A stretch of DNA of 64,000 bases from Maratus speciosus (taxonomy: Eukaryota; Arthropoda; Arachnida; Araneae; Salticidae): contig OZ010796.1 of the NCBI GenBank assembly GCA_963932465.1, positions 76,280,974-76,344,973 of the forward strand, in the 5' to 3' direction. Both the position numbers and the translations under genes were made by a program. A model generated the notes under the pieces. That model was not told the origin of the DNA. It saw only the letters and a program-made list of their open reading frames with translations, and ran no database searches. This document shows, one piece after another, positions 22,719 to 34,454 of the stretch. Each line of letters starts with the position of its first letter. The first letter of the stretch is position 1.

Positions 22719-24029
22719 CATCCCCACAGTTCAGTTAAATATTTAAAATTATTTACTTTTTCTGTTTTGTTTGTTATTTTATTATAAAAGAATTTGAACT
22801 CTTAGAATAGAAAAAATTATAATATTCTAATTGTAAATTTTAAGTAAAAAAAAAGTTATAAAGTATAAAGTATTGTAATAAATGTAAAGTATAAATAATC
22901 AATCATCCAATCTAATCTACCTCTTCTTCCCCCGCCTCCCTCCTTCTTCGAAGGTTAAAATATTTAAAACTAATTTTTTTTACTTGCAACTCTGTCACTT
23001 CATTGTGACAATAAATAACCAATCATCTAAATTCTGCTTCTCTTTCTTATCAAACATACCAAATTTAAAGGCTTTTATTTTTTCTGTCCTAATTGTTAAA
23101 ATTTTACTAACGATAAATAATTCATTATATAATCAACCTCCTCCCTCCCCCCCCCCATAAAAAAATCGCTTTTGTCTCTTTGCCCCCACCTTCACAGCTC
23201 ACAAAGCTTATGATCTTTAATTTATTGTAATAATAATTAATTGGTCACCCATCTAAATTTTACTACCCCTTAAAATCTCTGCTTTACCCTTAAAACTGCT
23301 AGTTTATGGGACTAATAATTTTTAGTTTTTTTATTTGAAACAAAATTACTTACCTAGATCTTTGAAATATCAATTTAAGAAAAAAAATATATATATATAT
23401 ATAATCTGTTACTAAATGTGCGCATAAACAATGATGAGTTTGTAGTAATGTATAATTCTTATATCAGTTTCGAAGATCTATATTTTCTCAGGGTCGAAAC
23501 TGGGGGGGAAGGGGGGGGGCAGAGGAGGCATGTACCCCAGGCGCCAGTTGTTGATTTTTCTCACGTCCATGTTTAGCACTATTTTGTTAAAATCGTCCTG
23601 TCTGGGATATGCCAAAGCACAGAAGAATCTAAGGATATGGCATAAGGATGCTGTATAAAGTGGAATTTTTTTCAATTCCGTTTTCAAGATTTTAATGAAT
23701 CAATATTTGACAAAGTAGATTAAAGTAGTTCAGCATTACATATTTTATGATTACTTAATTTAAATTTTAAAATATGTTGGCTATTAGAAAATTAATAAAA
23801 TTTTCTTTGTAAATATACTTTGCGGAAGTTTGGGGGGGGGGGGGACCAAAATCCATGTTTTTCCCGGGTGCAAAAAAGGCTAGTTTCGGCCCTACATTTT
23901 CTGAAGAAACAATGCCCTTTTTTGCTGAAAAAAGTGCCCTCTTTCAGCTTCAACTGTGCCCTTTTTGTGGCTAGCACCCTGCCCTTTTTTTTCCTAGAGT
24001 GAACACTAGTAAAATGTATACGTTCTTTA

Positions 24030-24451
24030 AGGCTCCTGTTCCTTAAGCTGAAGACACCCGCAAAGTAATGCTAAACCTATGGGGAGGTATTTTCTAATAT
24101 GTCGTTTGCATTTCGACGTTTTTAAATATTTTTGCATTGAATAGCTGAGGTCAATCTCTATATCGCCTTTTTTTTATTTTTTCGATTTTGGTTACAGATA
24201 TTTTTTATAAAGTTAGTTTTACTTTCGAAATGTTTCTGAAAATGAAAGTGTCAGCATAAAAAATATCTGCAACCAAAATCGAAAAAGTAAAAAAGGGGCA
24301 ATGCAGAGATCGACCTCAGCTATTTAATGCAAAAAAAAAAAAAAAAAAGAAAAATTAAACATGTAGAGAGACAAACGGGATATTAGCAAATAACCTCCCC
24401 ATAAGTTTAGCATTAGTTTGCGAGTGTCTTCGCCTGCAAGGATAGGAACCT
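24030..24451. mobile_element. TA-flanked foldback MITE with arms of about 140-200 bp
   Basis: AGGCTCCTGTTCCTTAAGC at 24030 is mirrored by the right end TATCCTTGC-type sequence near 24430-24451. Long matching arms contain GGGGAGGTATTTTCTAATAT and its inverse, ATAGCTGAGGTCAATCTC and its inverse, and AATATCTGCAACCAAAATCG and its inverse. TA lies on both sides (24028-24029 and 24452-24453). It inserted only 12 bp outside the target duplication of the large hAT element. Confidence 0.75.
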
Positions 24452-24557
24452 TAGAACCTTAGGTGGGTTTTATATGCTTTTGAGGGGGGGGGGGGGGGGA
24501 AACCTAATTCAGAATTTTAAAGTGCGCGGGATTTTTATTTTTTTTTTCATTTCATGG

Positions 24558-24618
24558 TCTAGCATGGCCAAAAAGGCCGAATACAGAATAGATACCAAAT
24601 ATTCGGTACATCCTTATT
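24558..24618. mobile_element. Solo hAT-like right terminus
   Basis: AAATATTCGGTACATCCTTA is the mirrored form of the common TAGGATG-x-ACCGAATATT hAT start. It is preceded by GGCCGAATAC. No left partner was found. Confidence 0.4.
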
Positions 24619-24707
24619 AGCTATTATATATAATCTATATTGTATCTTTGAAAAATTAAAAGTTTCTTGAAAAATTATTTTTTAAAACTGCGGGAAAAAA
24701 ATCCTTA

Positions 24708-25074
24708 AGGGTGTTTTCAAATCAAAAGAGCTACTTTGAGACATTTCTGAATTCATATTTGTTCGGAAATCGGCAGGTGTTATTCAGAAACTATGTAGTC
24801 GAAAGACGTTCTCCAATTTCTGGCAAACGCAAAAGATTTTTCAGAAAATATTGTCAAAGTTGGCGTTTTGAACCGAATTCCAGACACGGCAGGTCCAGAA
24901 AGGGAAAAAAACTCATCGTCATGTGACCCCAATCACTTATAATGCGATAAGTAACTTTATCAAAAAATGTAAAACTAGTTTCCATTGTATTCCGCTTCAA
25001 CAGTCAGGCATGCCAATATGCTTAAAAATGAGACAGAAAATTTTGCGTTGTTCAGTAGGAAGCTCGAGAAGCTT
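24708..25074. mobile_element. AGGCTGTTCT MITE family, copy E (diverged)
   Basis: The copy is flanked by TA. Internal family landmarks are GGTGTTATTCAGAAACTATG, GATTTTTCAGAAAATATTGT and TTTTGAACCGAATTCC. The right end reads CGAGAAGCTT rather than GAGAACAGCCT. The 71-residue frame over it is not a gene. Confidence 0.7.
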
Positions 25075-25811
25075 TAAAGAAAAATAATAACTAGAGAACA
25101 TATCAATATTAATAATCCTTGGCTAAATATATATTTTCTTATTCTGTTCTGAGGTAAAATAATAATTATATCAATATTAATATTCCTTGGCTATTCAAGA
25201 GTATCTAATATTCCTTCCCTTCTGTAAAAAGAATCTTTTAATTATGAATTTTTATATATCTGTCTGATTTTATATTTCTGTATTATTTAAAAAACATAAA
25301 ATTGTATTAATGCAGACGAATTCATTCAACACCTCTCCCCTCCCTTCCATCTTTTAAATATACATTTAATGGCACTAATTTTCAAAATGTTATGTTTTTA
25401 CCGTATTACTTTTGCGATTATAATTAAATATGTAAAAATAAGTATATTAATAAATTCAAAAGCTTTTACTGTTTCAATATACATTATTTTGGTGTTTATT
25501 CCCCCCCCCCCCCCGACCAACCAAAAAAAAAAAAAAAAGCCTAAAAAGCGAAATGCCTTATGCAACTTTTTTCTTCATTAGCACAGAATAAAATGAACAT
25601 AGCCATCTTGCAACGTCAGCTATGGAACAAACCACTTTTAGTCAGTCAGTAAATAACAAATGACCCTGACACCAGTAAAGGCTATCCGGACGATAGGCTC
25701 CCTACCTGATAGCTTCTTTTCCTCTTCACTTGGCAATTTCATAGCGACTTTGCCAAATAGTGAAATAACACAGTGAGAGCCTTTCCCTACCATCTGTACC
25801 TTCCTGAAAAC

Positions 25812-26576
25812 CAGGGTTGTGGTGGGTAGCTGCCCGGGTACCCGCCCAGCTGCCCGCCCGGGCTGGGTTTTTTATAAAAAACCCAGGTAAAAAGCCCGGG
25901 TTTTTTAAAATATATTTCTGGAAAAGAACAGATGATGTATTTGTTAACAGTTTATCGTTATTTTGTTTTATTTATTCACTTCTTTGAATCTTAGAAAATT
26001 TATTTGTACCAATTTACTTGCACTTTTAGATTGGAAACAATTGGAAAACACACAATTGATAGCTGTGCAATTTAAAATTTGTTTGTTATTTAAATTAAAG
26101 GGATCATATCTATATATGTATTTTAAGAACAGAAAAAAATAGTGACATCATTATTAAGACTATGAAGTCATTCCCATCTATTAGACTATGAAGTGTTCAC
26201 AAAGATTGTATTTGAGATCAGGATTTCCACTTATTTCAGCAATCAAATTCCTTGCGCTTTCCTGAGCAAAAAATTAAATTTTCCCAGAGTAATTCCTCTG
26301 AGAAATTTCAAAATTTAAATGGAAAAATTTTGTAAAGAACCAAAGTTTAGTAAAAGTCCTTGTTTTTAATACTCATTTTTAAATTCCGTCAGATTTTCTA
26401 GTTTTCCATATACAGTGGCAACTGTGAACGTTATTATTTGTGAGGAAGGGGGAATCATCATCCACATTTTGGCATTTTAATTTACCCGGGGAAAATTGCC
26501 CATTTAACCCGGGTTTTTTAATAAAACCTGCCCGGGCTGGGCTTTTTCTAAAAAACCCGGGTTTTTTACAACCCTG
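25812..26576. mobile_element. Complete non-autonomous hAT-like element, 765 bp
   Basis: CAGGGTTGT (25812-25820) is mirrored by ACAACCCTG (26568-26576). The exact 8-bp duplication CTGAAAAC lies at 25804-25811 and 26577-26584. The subterminal CCCGGG, GGGCTGGG and AAACCCGGG blocks are iterated and GC-rich against an AT-rich core. It shares the CAGGGTTG start with the 3994-5315 element but has a different subterminal repeat (CCCGGG rather than GCCGGC). Confidence 0.93.
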
Positions 26577-26584
26577 CTGAAAAC

Positions 26585-27864
26585 TGGTTTATGAGTTTTA
26601 TCAATCGACATGCTTGCCGATTGTGTTTATTAAACTAGTATGATTAAAATTAAGTTTAATAAAGGAATGAAGTTTCGGGCAGAATATAGTTACGAGAGAG
26701 AGTTGACAATATTTTTTTTCTTTTTTTTCAGTAAGGGGGAGTATTATTTTAAACCGCAGACTAGAGAGTGTAGGAGAAGGGGCCTGGGGGAGAAGTGGAA
26801 ATTTCATAGATATAATATGATAATTTAGATTATTACTGCTATTTTTACCAGTAAGACAAATGCAAATTTTGATAAGAACTTATATCTTGATAATTTACTG
26901 TTATTGGAAACACAAATGCTGCCGAATATTAAAATAAAAAAAAATCCAGAGATTGTATAAAGTTATAATTAGAGCAATGATTGTAATAATTTGTGCTAAA
27001 TTATGTGTGATTTTTTTTATAATTTTTATTATTTCCGTGGATTTTATGAACAGAATCAGATAATATAGACGAACACGCGAACGCCGTTTGCAGAAAATTT
27101 TCAAAGTTTGCGGACAATTTTGATGGGATTTTTTTACAAATTTCTTTATTAAAAAATATATATATATCAAGACCCTAGGCAGAGAATCGGTGCAATGCAC
27201 GTCGCAGACTCTTGAGAAGGTCTGCAGACTATTTTTTCAACTGGAGAAAAAAAGTTTTTAAATTTTTTTAAGAAAGAATCACAATATTAAGGAATGGTTT
27301 GTCTCAAAAACAGTAGATAAACTGATGAGTAAGAGTTCATCTCTTCCATTCATGGACTAATAACTTTATTTTAACATTATTTTATTCATATTTCAGTTAT
27401 TTTATAGATTAATAGAATAACAGTTTTGTTGAGCAATCATAAAACTGATATCTTTATATAAGTTAATAATTAAAATGTGTCGCATTTTAATTTTTAAAAA
27501 AAATTTAATTTTTCATTAGTTTTTCTTTTATTTATTAGTTGTCTGTATAAAGCATACCATTCAATACTACATTTCTCGACTGAGTTTTAACAGTGCTTGT
27601 AAATTAATATTTTTCTTTCAGTGGTGTAGCTTAGTGTCACTCCACTCGCATGTAACTTTTTATTTTTGCTGTTAGCAGCGATATAGGACTCGGGAGGGGT
27701 GCAACACATTTTTGCAGAAAATTTTTAGGGAATTATTAAGAGTTCGCAGACAGTTTTATATTTTATCTAAGTCTGTTTATGAACTATAAGAAATTTTATC
27801 AATATCAAACACCTCATACTAATTGAGTTTAACTGTATTAAATATAGTTCATCTTTTATGATTA
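26585..27864. other. AT-rich stretch without a recognised gene
   Basis: Open frames here are AT-driven and lack family motifs or splice context. There is nothing further I can support. Confidence 0.5.
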
Positions 27865-28258
27865 AGGCTGTTCTTAACTGCTCTGCTCAACAAACGCAAA
27901 ACGTTTTGACACATTTACAAATTCCTTTTTAACGGAAAGATATAAAATTGGGAAAACCTGGCCATGGAAGCGATTTAGAATTGAACTGTTTTTTCCATTT
28001 TTTGATCAATCAATTACCTATTGCGTTATAAGCCATTTTGATCATGTGACAAACACATTTTTCTTCCTTCATGCGGAAATTTGGTTCAAAACGCCCACTT
28101 TGACACTATTTTCTGAAAGATCTATTGCGTTTGCAAAAAATCGAAAACACAGCTCAATTACATAGTTTCTGAACAACGCCACCTGCTAGTTTCATGCATT
28201 TTTGAAAAAAAAAAAAAAACATATCAGAAAGTTGCCCTTTTCAGTTCGAGAACAGCCT
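27865..28258 (-). mobile_element. AGGCTGTTCT MITE family, copy A
   Basis: TA-flanked (27863-27864 and 28259-28260). The ends are AGGCTGTTCT and AGAACAGCCT. It is inverted relative to copy B, with which it shares TCTGCTCAACAA/TTGTTGAGCAGA-type blocks, ACGGAAAGATATAAAATTGG and AAAGATCTATTGCGTTTGCA. It contains an A15 run. It is non-coding, and the TA duplication points to Tc1/mariner-type mobilisation. Confidence 0.88.
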
Positions 28259-28729
28259 TAAGACAGAAAATAAATCTTATTTTGAGTTCTTGTTGCTGCA
28301 TTACTATAGTTGCAGCATTGATTATTTAGATTAACTTTTTACAGTATAAAATTTTATGAAAACAGATTTTTATTGCTTATTTTATATTAGCGGGTGGATT
28401 AAAACACTGCTAAGTAATGAGGATTCGTTTTTTTAAAATTTTAGCTCTTTCAATGACTCAGTTTGTCACACATCAATTTTTAAGTGGATCCAAAAAGGAG
28501 TTTATGGGGGTCATGATCCCCATTGAACAATTAGTTTTTCACTATAAAAACATTTTAAAAAGTAAATACATATTAAGCGTCCCCCCCCCCCTCTCCTTCC
28601 CAGAAAAAGAAAAACAAAATCCACTGAAGAATGCAAATATTTTGACAATCATTGAAGTGATTTAAAACGAAAATGCGTGAAATTTGCAGACATTGCCATA
28701 TAACTAATTGTTCTCTCATGAGCTTGTTA

Positions 28730-29150
28730 AGGCTGTTCTCAAATCCAAAGGGTCAACTTTCTGACATAAGTTTTAATTCATTTTTGTTCAGAAACACATG
28801 AAACCAGAAGGTGTTATTCAGAAACTATGTCATCGAACTGTTTTTTCTGTTTTCTTGTAAATGCAATAGATCTTTCAGAAAATACTGTCAAAGTTGGTAT
28901 TTTGAACTGAACTTCCGAACGAAAGAAGAAAATCTAGTCAGTAGGAGGAGAAAATGCCGTGTCATGTGATCAAAATCGATTATAACTCAATAGGTAATTT
29001 ATTGATCAAAAAATGAAAAAAAAAACCAGTTCGATTCCAAATCGCTTCCCTGGACAGGCTTTCCAATTTTATATCTTTCCGTTAAAAAATGAATTTGTAA
29101 ATGTGTCAAAAAGTTTTGCGCTTGTTGAGCAGAGCAGTTGAGAACAGCCT
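28730..29150 (+). mobile_element. AGGCTGTTCT MITE family, copy B
   Basis: TA-flanked (28728-28729 and 29151-29152), with ends AGGCTGTTCTCAAATCC and GCAGTTGAGAACAGCCT. It lies 471 bp from copy A in opposite orientation, so the pair could form a hairpin of about 400 bp in RNA. It closely resembles copy C. Confidence 0.9.
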
Positions 29151-29154
29151 TAAA

Positions 29155-30310
29155 GGATTTTTCAAAGGCTCTTATTTATTCTGTTGATAAAATATCTTTA
29201 CAAATTATTTTTTTTTAATTATTATTTTCACACCATTTTAGAAATTAAGAGAATTTATGACTTTTATCAATGACTTAAAAAACTACATCAAATTTTTTAA
29301 ATTGCGATTTATATAATTTAGTTAAAATCTGATACTATATCTTTAGCAAATTTACTTAATAGCTAATATTTTTATTTTCTCATCTCCATGAAATTTCTGT
29401 AACAATTGGATTAGAGGTCAAATATTTATTATTCCACTTGAGCAATATTAAATTATGAAATTAACACTTAAAATTCTTCGAACTAATGAAAGTTTTCGCA
29501 TTTTAAAAATCATTTATTTATTTGTAAAATCTTGGTACTAATTTCAAAGTTAAATTTACGAGAGATGAAATATTTTCTATGACACAGAAACTTCTTATTA
29601 CTGAGTTTTTGATTTGATGTAGTATTTTATTTATAAAAAAGTTTATAGATATATATTCATATAAAATATTCCACACTTCATTAATATGTTATATCACGAG
29701 AGAATTGATATAGTTGAGTTGGAATGGTTTATCCACATTAAATAAATGTTAATTAACTTTTAAAAATAGAAAGGATGATATACTTTTATAGAAATTCCGC
29801 TTTAAGTATCAATAGGTGTAATTTTATTGTTACTCGCAAAAATTATATCATTAAACAATTATATCTACACGTCAAATAAAAAATGTAATTAACTGATGTC
29901 ATCTTTATGATTATATTATTTAGTTATACAAACAAAATATACAAATCAGCTGTTCTGTCGTAATTACAAGAGTGAAATTTTGCAGAAATTTGAATAAAAA
30001 AACATCCCTAAAACAAAGCTAATCATCACACATATTTTATATGCAATAACAGTTACTATTAAATGAACAGTAAAAAAATTATCAACGTGAAATATGTATA
30101 TAAATATAGTACTATGAAAAATTGTTTATTAATATTATTTTAGTGTAGTTAATGATATTAAGGCAGTGATATTCTTAACGTTTTCTTTTCCTCTCGAATC
30201 ATGAACTAGTGCTTGTTATTTCGGAGCGAACGCTTATGTATTTCACTTATAATTACTACCTAACTCGCCAAGTAAGCGATAGGCTGCCAAATGAGGTAAT
30301 GTATAACTGA
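29155..30310. other. AT-rich stretch without a recognised gene
   Basis: There are no frames above background, no TIR pair and no tandem structure that I could see. Confidence 0.5.
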
Positions 30311-30318
30311 TTCGGTAG

Positions 30319-31444
30319 CAGCGTTGCCAGTAAAAAATTTGATATTTACCCTCCGACTGTAAAAAAATACCCGCAAAAGACCTTCAAGCTTTGAGTTTAG
30401 AAGCGAAGAAAACAACAATCAGTAGATTTTATATATTTTTACACCGGCGTCAAGACAATGACTTTCATAGGGATGGCTTAAGACCGGGAGTGAAAATGTC
30501 GACCCGTGGAAATCTAGGAAGAAGCAAGCTCCTTGCTCTGAACTGAGAGAATGAGTTAGTCAGGCCCGGCCCAACCCGAGTCTTCAGATAAAAGTAAGGC
30601 TCGGGCCCGACCAGGTCCGAAAGAGCAGACCAGGCTCGGCCCGAGTGCCGTGAATGGAATTAGGCCTGAGCTCAGGCTTCAGGACAAGGCCCGGCTGGTG
30701 CAGATCTCTAGTAAAAATCTGAAATGAATTACTAATTTCATTAAACATTTATGTTTTATATTTTATTAATTTTTTATCATTTGAATAAATACTTGCTGTT
30801 ATATTGGTTAATTCTTAAAAACTGTATGATGAAATCGGATAAGCATGGAGGTACATTGTCTTTTCTTCAATTCTACTTCGAAACGGAAAGGAAATTTTCC
30901 AAGAAAAAAAAAAAAAAAAAAAAACCCTTTAAACAAGATCAGAAAATTTATCGTTTACCACTCCTCCCCAGCCGAGCAAAAAATCTTTTAAAGATCATAA
31001 TGCATTCCAGTCTGAGTCTGAGTTTAATAAAAGTATTACCATATGTGGGTGGTAAATGATTTTCTCCTTGTAGAGCACACCAGCGTTTGTTAATCATTAG
31101 CAAATCCACATTTAATTACTTACAAAGAATGTGAGAAAAAATCATTGCGCATTACCCCTCAAAGTTTCCCTGACGCTGACAAAGACCCCCTCCCCTCTAA
31201 AAACAATTTTCCTATCTTTCATCTTCATTTATCATCCGCTGACTGACTGAAACACGTTTACGAACGATACGAAACTCTGGCTGCCACTGAGAAAACACAA
31301 ACTGCACAAGAGTAAAGTACTAAAAAAGCCAAAACTTGTACGTCAAGTAAAAAAAAAAATACCCTCAAATACTGCGTTCGAAGACACCCGCAAGTGATCA
31401 AAATACCCGCAATTCAGGTAATTACCCGCAGATTGGCAACACTG
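30319..31444. mobile_element. hAT-like element, 1126 bp, abutting a candidate gene
   Basis: CAGCGTTGCCAGT (30319) is mirrored by ATTGGCAACACTG (ends 31444). The flanks TTCGGTAG (30311-30318) and TTCAGTAG (31445-31452) match at 7 of 8 bases. Subterminal TACCCGCAA-like motifs recur at both ends (30365; 31385, 31405, 31425). It contains a nested solo hAT end at 30535-30712. The element ends 105 bp before the start codon of the candidate secreted-protein exon. Confidence 0.8.
30535..30712. mobile_element. Nested solo hAT-like right end, GC-rich
   Basis: The segment terminates GGTGCAGATCTCTA, the mirrored form of the common TAGAGATCTGCA hAT start. It carries many GGCCCGG/CTCGGCCCGAG-type repeats. 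No left end was found, so it is a fragment inside the 30319-31444 element. Confidence 0.5.
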
Positions 31445-31549
31445 TTCAGTAGGGAGCTTATCCTGCCAATAGGAGCCAGTCCCTGACACCTGTCTCTTGG
31501 GGTTGCTGAAAAGACCCTGCTGTTGAACAATCACAATTGGCTCAACACA

Positions 31550-31663
31550 ATGGCACAACACGCCAACTTCCCACTTATCATTCTAGCAACCATATTTGTC
31601 TTTTGCCAAGGGTTGGCGACTTCTTCGGACTGGGACCAGCATATCAACACTAGTCCCGGACAG
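31550..31663 (+). CDS. Candidate first coding exon: secretory signal peptide
   Basis: An ATG at 31550 opens 38 codons ending exactly at a good donor, CAG|GTAAAAG (31661-31670), in phase 0. The peptide begins MAQHAN, has a hydrophobic core FPLIILATIFVFC and a likely cleavage near CQG-LA, then continues polar (SSDWDQHINTS). This is a textbook signal-peptide exon, which suggests a secreted protein. I do not recognise the family and could not identify the next exon. CCAAT lies at about 31468, and the hAT insertion ends just upstream at 31444. A chance frame cannot be excluded. Confidence 0.45.
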
Positions 31664-31669
31664 GTAAAA

Positions 31670-32200
31670 GAAAACGATTGGGCGATTTACTGCGTAAGAT
31701 ATGATGTTATATACATAATGCAAGAAAAATAAGTATACACTAATAATAAAATATAATTAAAATTGAAGAAAAGTTATGAAAACAAAAATTTTAGAATTTT
31801 TCGTACAGAATCGGGAATACTGGCAATATAAACGACACAAAAACAATAAGTATACAGATCACGCACATACATTAAATTTAAGAAATCTGAACTTACCGAT
31901 CACCACGTGGTATGACATCACCGAATTCGACTATTTATCCGATCGCTTATATCGATGAAAATTTGATAGAGCTGAACCGCACAATAAACAAGATTCAACA
32001 TCGTGATGAAAATTAAGGATGTACAGAAGAATGGAATCTTAGTCCGTGCGTGTTATGAAACACGGTGAGGGCCACCATTGTAGAACATTCAAATTTAAAA
32101 CATTCGACGAGGATAATATTAATTTGCGATTCCATCAGACGCTGAAAATAATTTAAGTTAGCTAGGATAAGTAATAATCGGGAGGACTTTCGTTCGGTGT
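31670..32200. other. Possible intron downstream of the candidate secreted exon
   Basis: Frames at 31776-31958 (+) and 32013-32384 (-) are unrecognised. No acceptor-exon pair continues the 31550 exon convincingly. A 30-codon frame ending CAG|GTATTC at 33549 is phase-compatible at its 3' side but has no good acceptor. Confidence 0.3.
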
Positions 32201-32204
32201 ATAC

Positions 32205-32480
32205 CCGCCAACTCGGATTTTTTTTTCGCCAAGGATTGGCGAAAACTGGGGGTTTCGAGAGATGGTGCCATCTAGTATTTTTATTGGAAATAACGGTTTT
32301 GGACTTCGTTTTTTCGTTGTAATATATGCATGATCCTTGACACTTACGAATGAAAATAGACAAAAGCCCTTGCACGACTTTCATCTATTTGCGACCAAAA
32401 GTTCTGAAGCTTAAGCATACATTACGGAAAAAACAAAGTCCGAAATAAAAACATACCGTTTTTCCAATAAAAATATATCC
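32205..32480. repeat. Foldback repeat with CGCCAA motifs
   Basis: TTTTTATTGGAAATAACGG to ACTTCGTTTTTTCG (32277-32320) is mirrored by ACGGAAAAAACAAAGTCCG to CCGTTTTTCCAATAAAAATA (32423-32472). The left side also contains ATACCCGCCAACTCGG and TTCGCCAAGGATTGGCGAA. It is a probable degraded MITE; no target duplication was resolved. Confidence 0.55.
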
Positions 32481-32988
32481 AGCGCGAGAGTCTCAACGCG
32501 CTTGTAAATTACATTTTAATTAAAAAAAAATAACCAACCTTTTAAATGATATCTTTTCTTCTCAGCTGGAAAAAAAAAAAAAAAAAAAGGAAAGAAAGAA
32601 AGAAAAAATTAATTTTGTATGGTCAGTAAAAATTCGACTTCCTCAGAAACAATTGAAAAAAAAAAATCATTTTTTAACTGGCCCAGTTTAAAATTAGAAA
32701 TTTATAACTATAATTTTTCTAAAATAAGGATATGTTTTAAAATGTATGTGCCTCAAATTTACGAATCACGCTAAAGCTAAAAAATAATAATTTAAGAAAT
32801 ATGTACTAACTTAACATTTCAAATTATGTTTAAGCTAAGAAACAATACATCAGTTTGAAATAACGAGATTTAAAACTAAAATATTAAAACTTTAAACATC
32901 CAGTTGAAAAAAAAGAAAATTAAAAAATCCTATTACGTTAAAATTCAAAAGTTATACAAAACGATCTAAGCAAAGAAAAAAAAAAGTC

Positions 32989-33318
32989 TATTAATTAAAA
33001 TTTTTAAATTGGTTGTTTTAATCGTTATTAATAAAGAATTGATTATTTTTTAAGTAGTTTTACATTAAAATAATAATTTTAAAAAAATTAACGTGCTAAC
33101 ACACGTGCTGTCAAAATTTTTACCTGACACATGTGTTAGGCTGTTAAAAGTTAATTAATTTAAATTTTTAAATTGAGGTTTTTAATCGTTATTAATAATG
33201 AATTAATTACCTTTTTTAAGCCGCATTAAAATAATAATTTTTTTAAAAAAAAAGGACGTGTCTAATACACGTGCTGTCAAAATTTTTACCTGACACATGT
33301 GCCAGGCTATTAAAAAGT
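32989..33318 (+). repeat. Tandem duplication of a unit of about 165 bp with a CACGTG-like hairpin
   Basis: Two copies (about 32989-33155 and 33156-33318) share TTTAATCGTTATTAATAA, ACACGTGCTGTCAAAATTTT and TACCTGACACATGTG. Within each unit ACACGTGCTGTCA...TGACACATGTGT forms an inverted pair. Their function is unknown. Confidence 0.8.
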
Positions 33319-33414
33319 TTAATACTAAACAAAATTAATAATAATATAAAATAGAGTTACATATAAGCTAATAATTTTAAACGCCATATTTAAAATTATG
33401 TATTAAAATTAAAA

Positions 33415-33549
33415 ATGCTTATAAAAGAATTTATGTACAGATATACCTACAACCTACAATCGCTACATGAACTAGTGGGCACTGGCTGTTATCCAAGAGG
33501 GATTTTTTCATGGATAAGGGGAAAATATCATCAGCACACTGTTTGTCAG
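33415..33549 (+). CDS. Weak exon candidate
   Basis: The frame ends HHQHTVCQ-like at CAG|GTATTC (33547-33555), and its composition (GTGCYPRGIFSWIRG) is less AT-driven than its surroundings. No acceptor with a pyrimidine tract precedes it, and the family is unknown. Confidence 0.15.
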
Positions 33550-33609
33550 GTATTCATTTTGGCGTGTTTATCACGTTATTTGGCTAAATTATTTCTTCCC
33601 TCTAGGTTC

Positions 33610-34450
33610 TAAAAAATTGGTCTCTTTGATAAATCAAATAACCACTTTCCCCCTCCTCCCACATTTCCCATGTGTGCAATAATTTAAATTTTAAATATAT
33701 TTAGAAATTTCATATTTCATTAAATTTTTGACTAGTTGACCAGAAGAACTGTTCTAAACTTCTGTGAAATATTTATAAAAGAAATGATTAGTTTTTTTTT
33801 CTTTTATGAAGCAACTAAATTATATTACTATAGTAATGTATTTTGTATGCACATGCAAAGTTTCATTATGACCTCTTACATTTTATAAATATTTTGGCAG
33901 ACATCATCAAGTTTTGTAAATAATTACTTTAATGAATTTTATTTTATTTTTATTTTTTTAATCGAAAATTCTTTTTAATCGAAATTTTAAAATATGTTTT
34001 TCTTTTAGTAAAAATAACTTGATTTATGTCTCACGGCTATAGGCGGGAAAGGTGTGTGCCTTCTCTGGAAATTTTCAGGAGGGGCATTGAAAATATAAGA
34101 TGCTCTTGAAAATGTAAAATAAATGATATGAGGAATTAATATTTTTATTTTTTAAATTGCATTCTGAAACCTCCATACGCAGCCCCCCCCCCCCCTTATA
34201 CCTTTGTGAATTTTTTTTTTAGTGTTGCTAATAAAATGTGTAACTGTCAAAGTATTGTTATCTCTGTGTGTGTGAAACAGTTATTATTAATAGATTTTTA
34301 TGATGATCATGTTACAGATTATTCTACGTATATTTAATTACTGCGCAGTGCTGCGTCGTGGATTTTTCTTTTTTTTCAATACTGATTAGGGTATTTTAAA
34401 CTTGTATTTTCTGGAAAATTCTTAAGAATAAACTAAGAATCTCGAAAAGC
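33610..34450. other. AT-rich stretch without a recognised gene
   Basis: It contains a C13 run at about 34184 but otherwise no supported feature. Confidence 0.45.
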
Positions 34451-34454
34451 ATTA

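Larger units (their letters stand above)
20070..24008. mobile_element. Large hAT-like element carrying satellite array 2, 3939 bp
   Basis: TAGTGTTCCTGCTAGG (20070-20085) is mirrored by CCTAGAGTGAACACTA (23993-24008). The 8-bp GTAAAATG flanks both ends exactly (20062-20069 and 24009-24016). TGCCCT/AGGGC blocks are iterated inside both termini (20090-20200 and 23900-23985). Inside lie the roughly 31-bp repeat array, interrupted by an LTR-like insertion, and AT-rich DNA with C and G runs. There is no transposase frame, so it is non-autonomous with exogenous cargo. Confidence 0.9.

Noticed and set aside
31343..31561. 72-residue minus-strand frame over the hAT/exon junction
   Set aside because: It crosses the hAT terminus and opposes the signal-peptide exon, which has better start and splice context.
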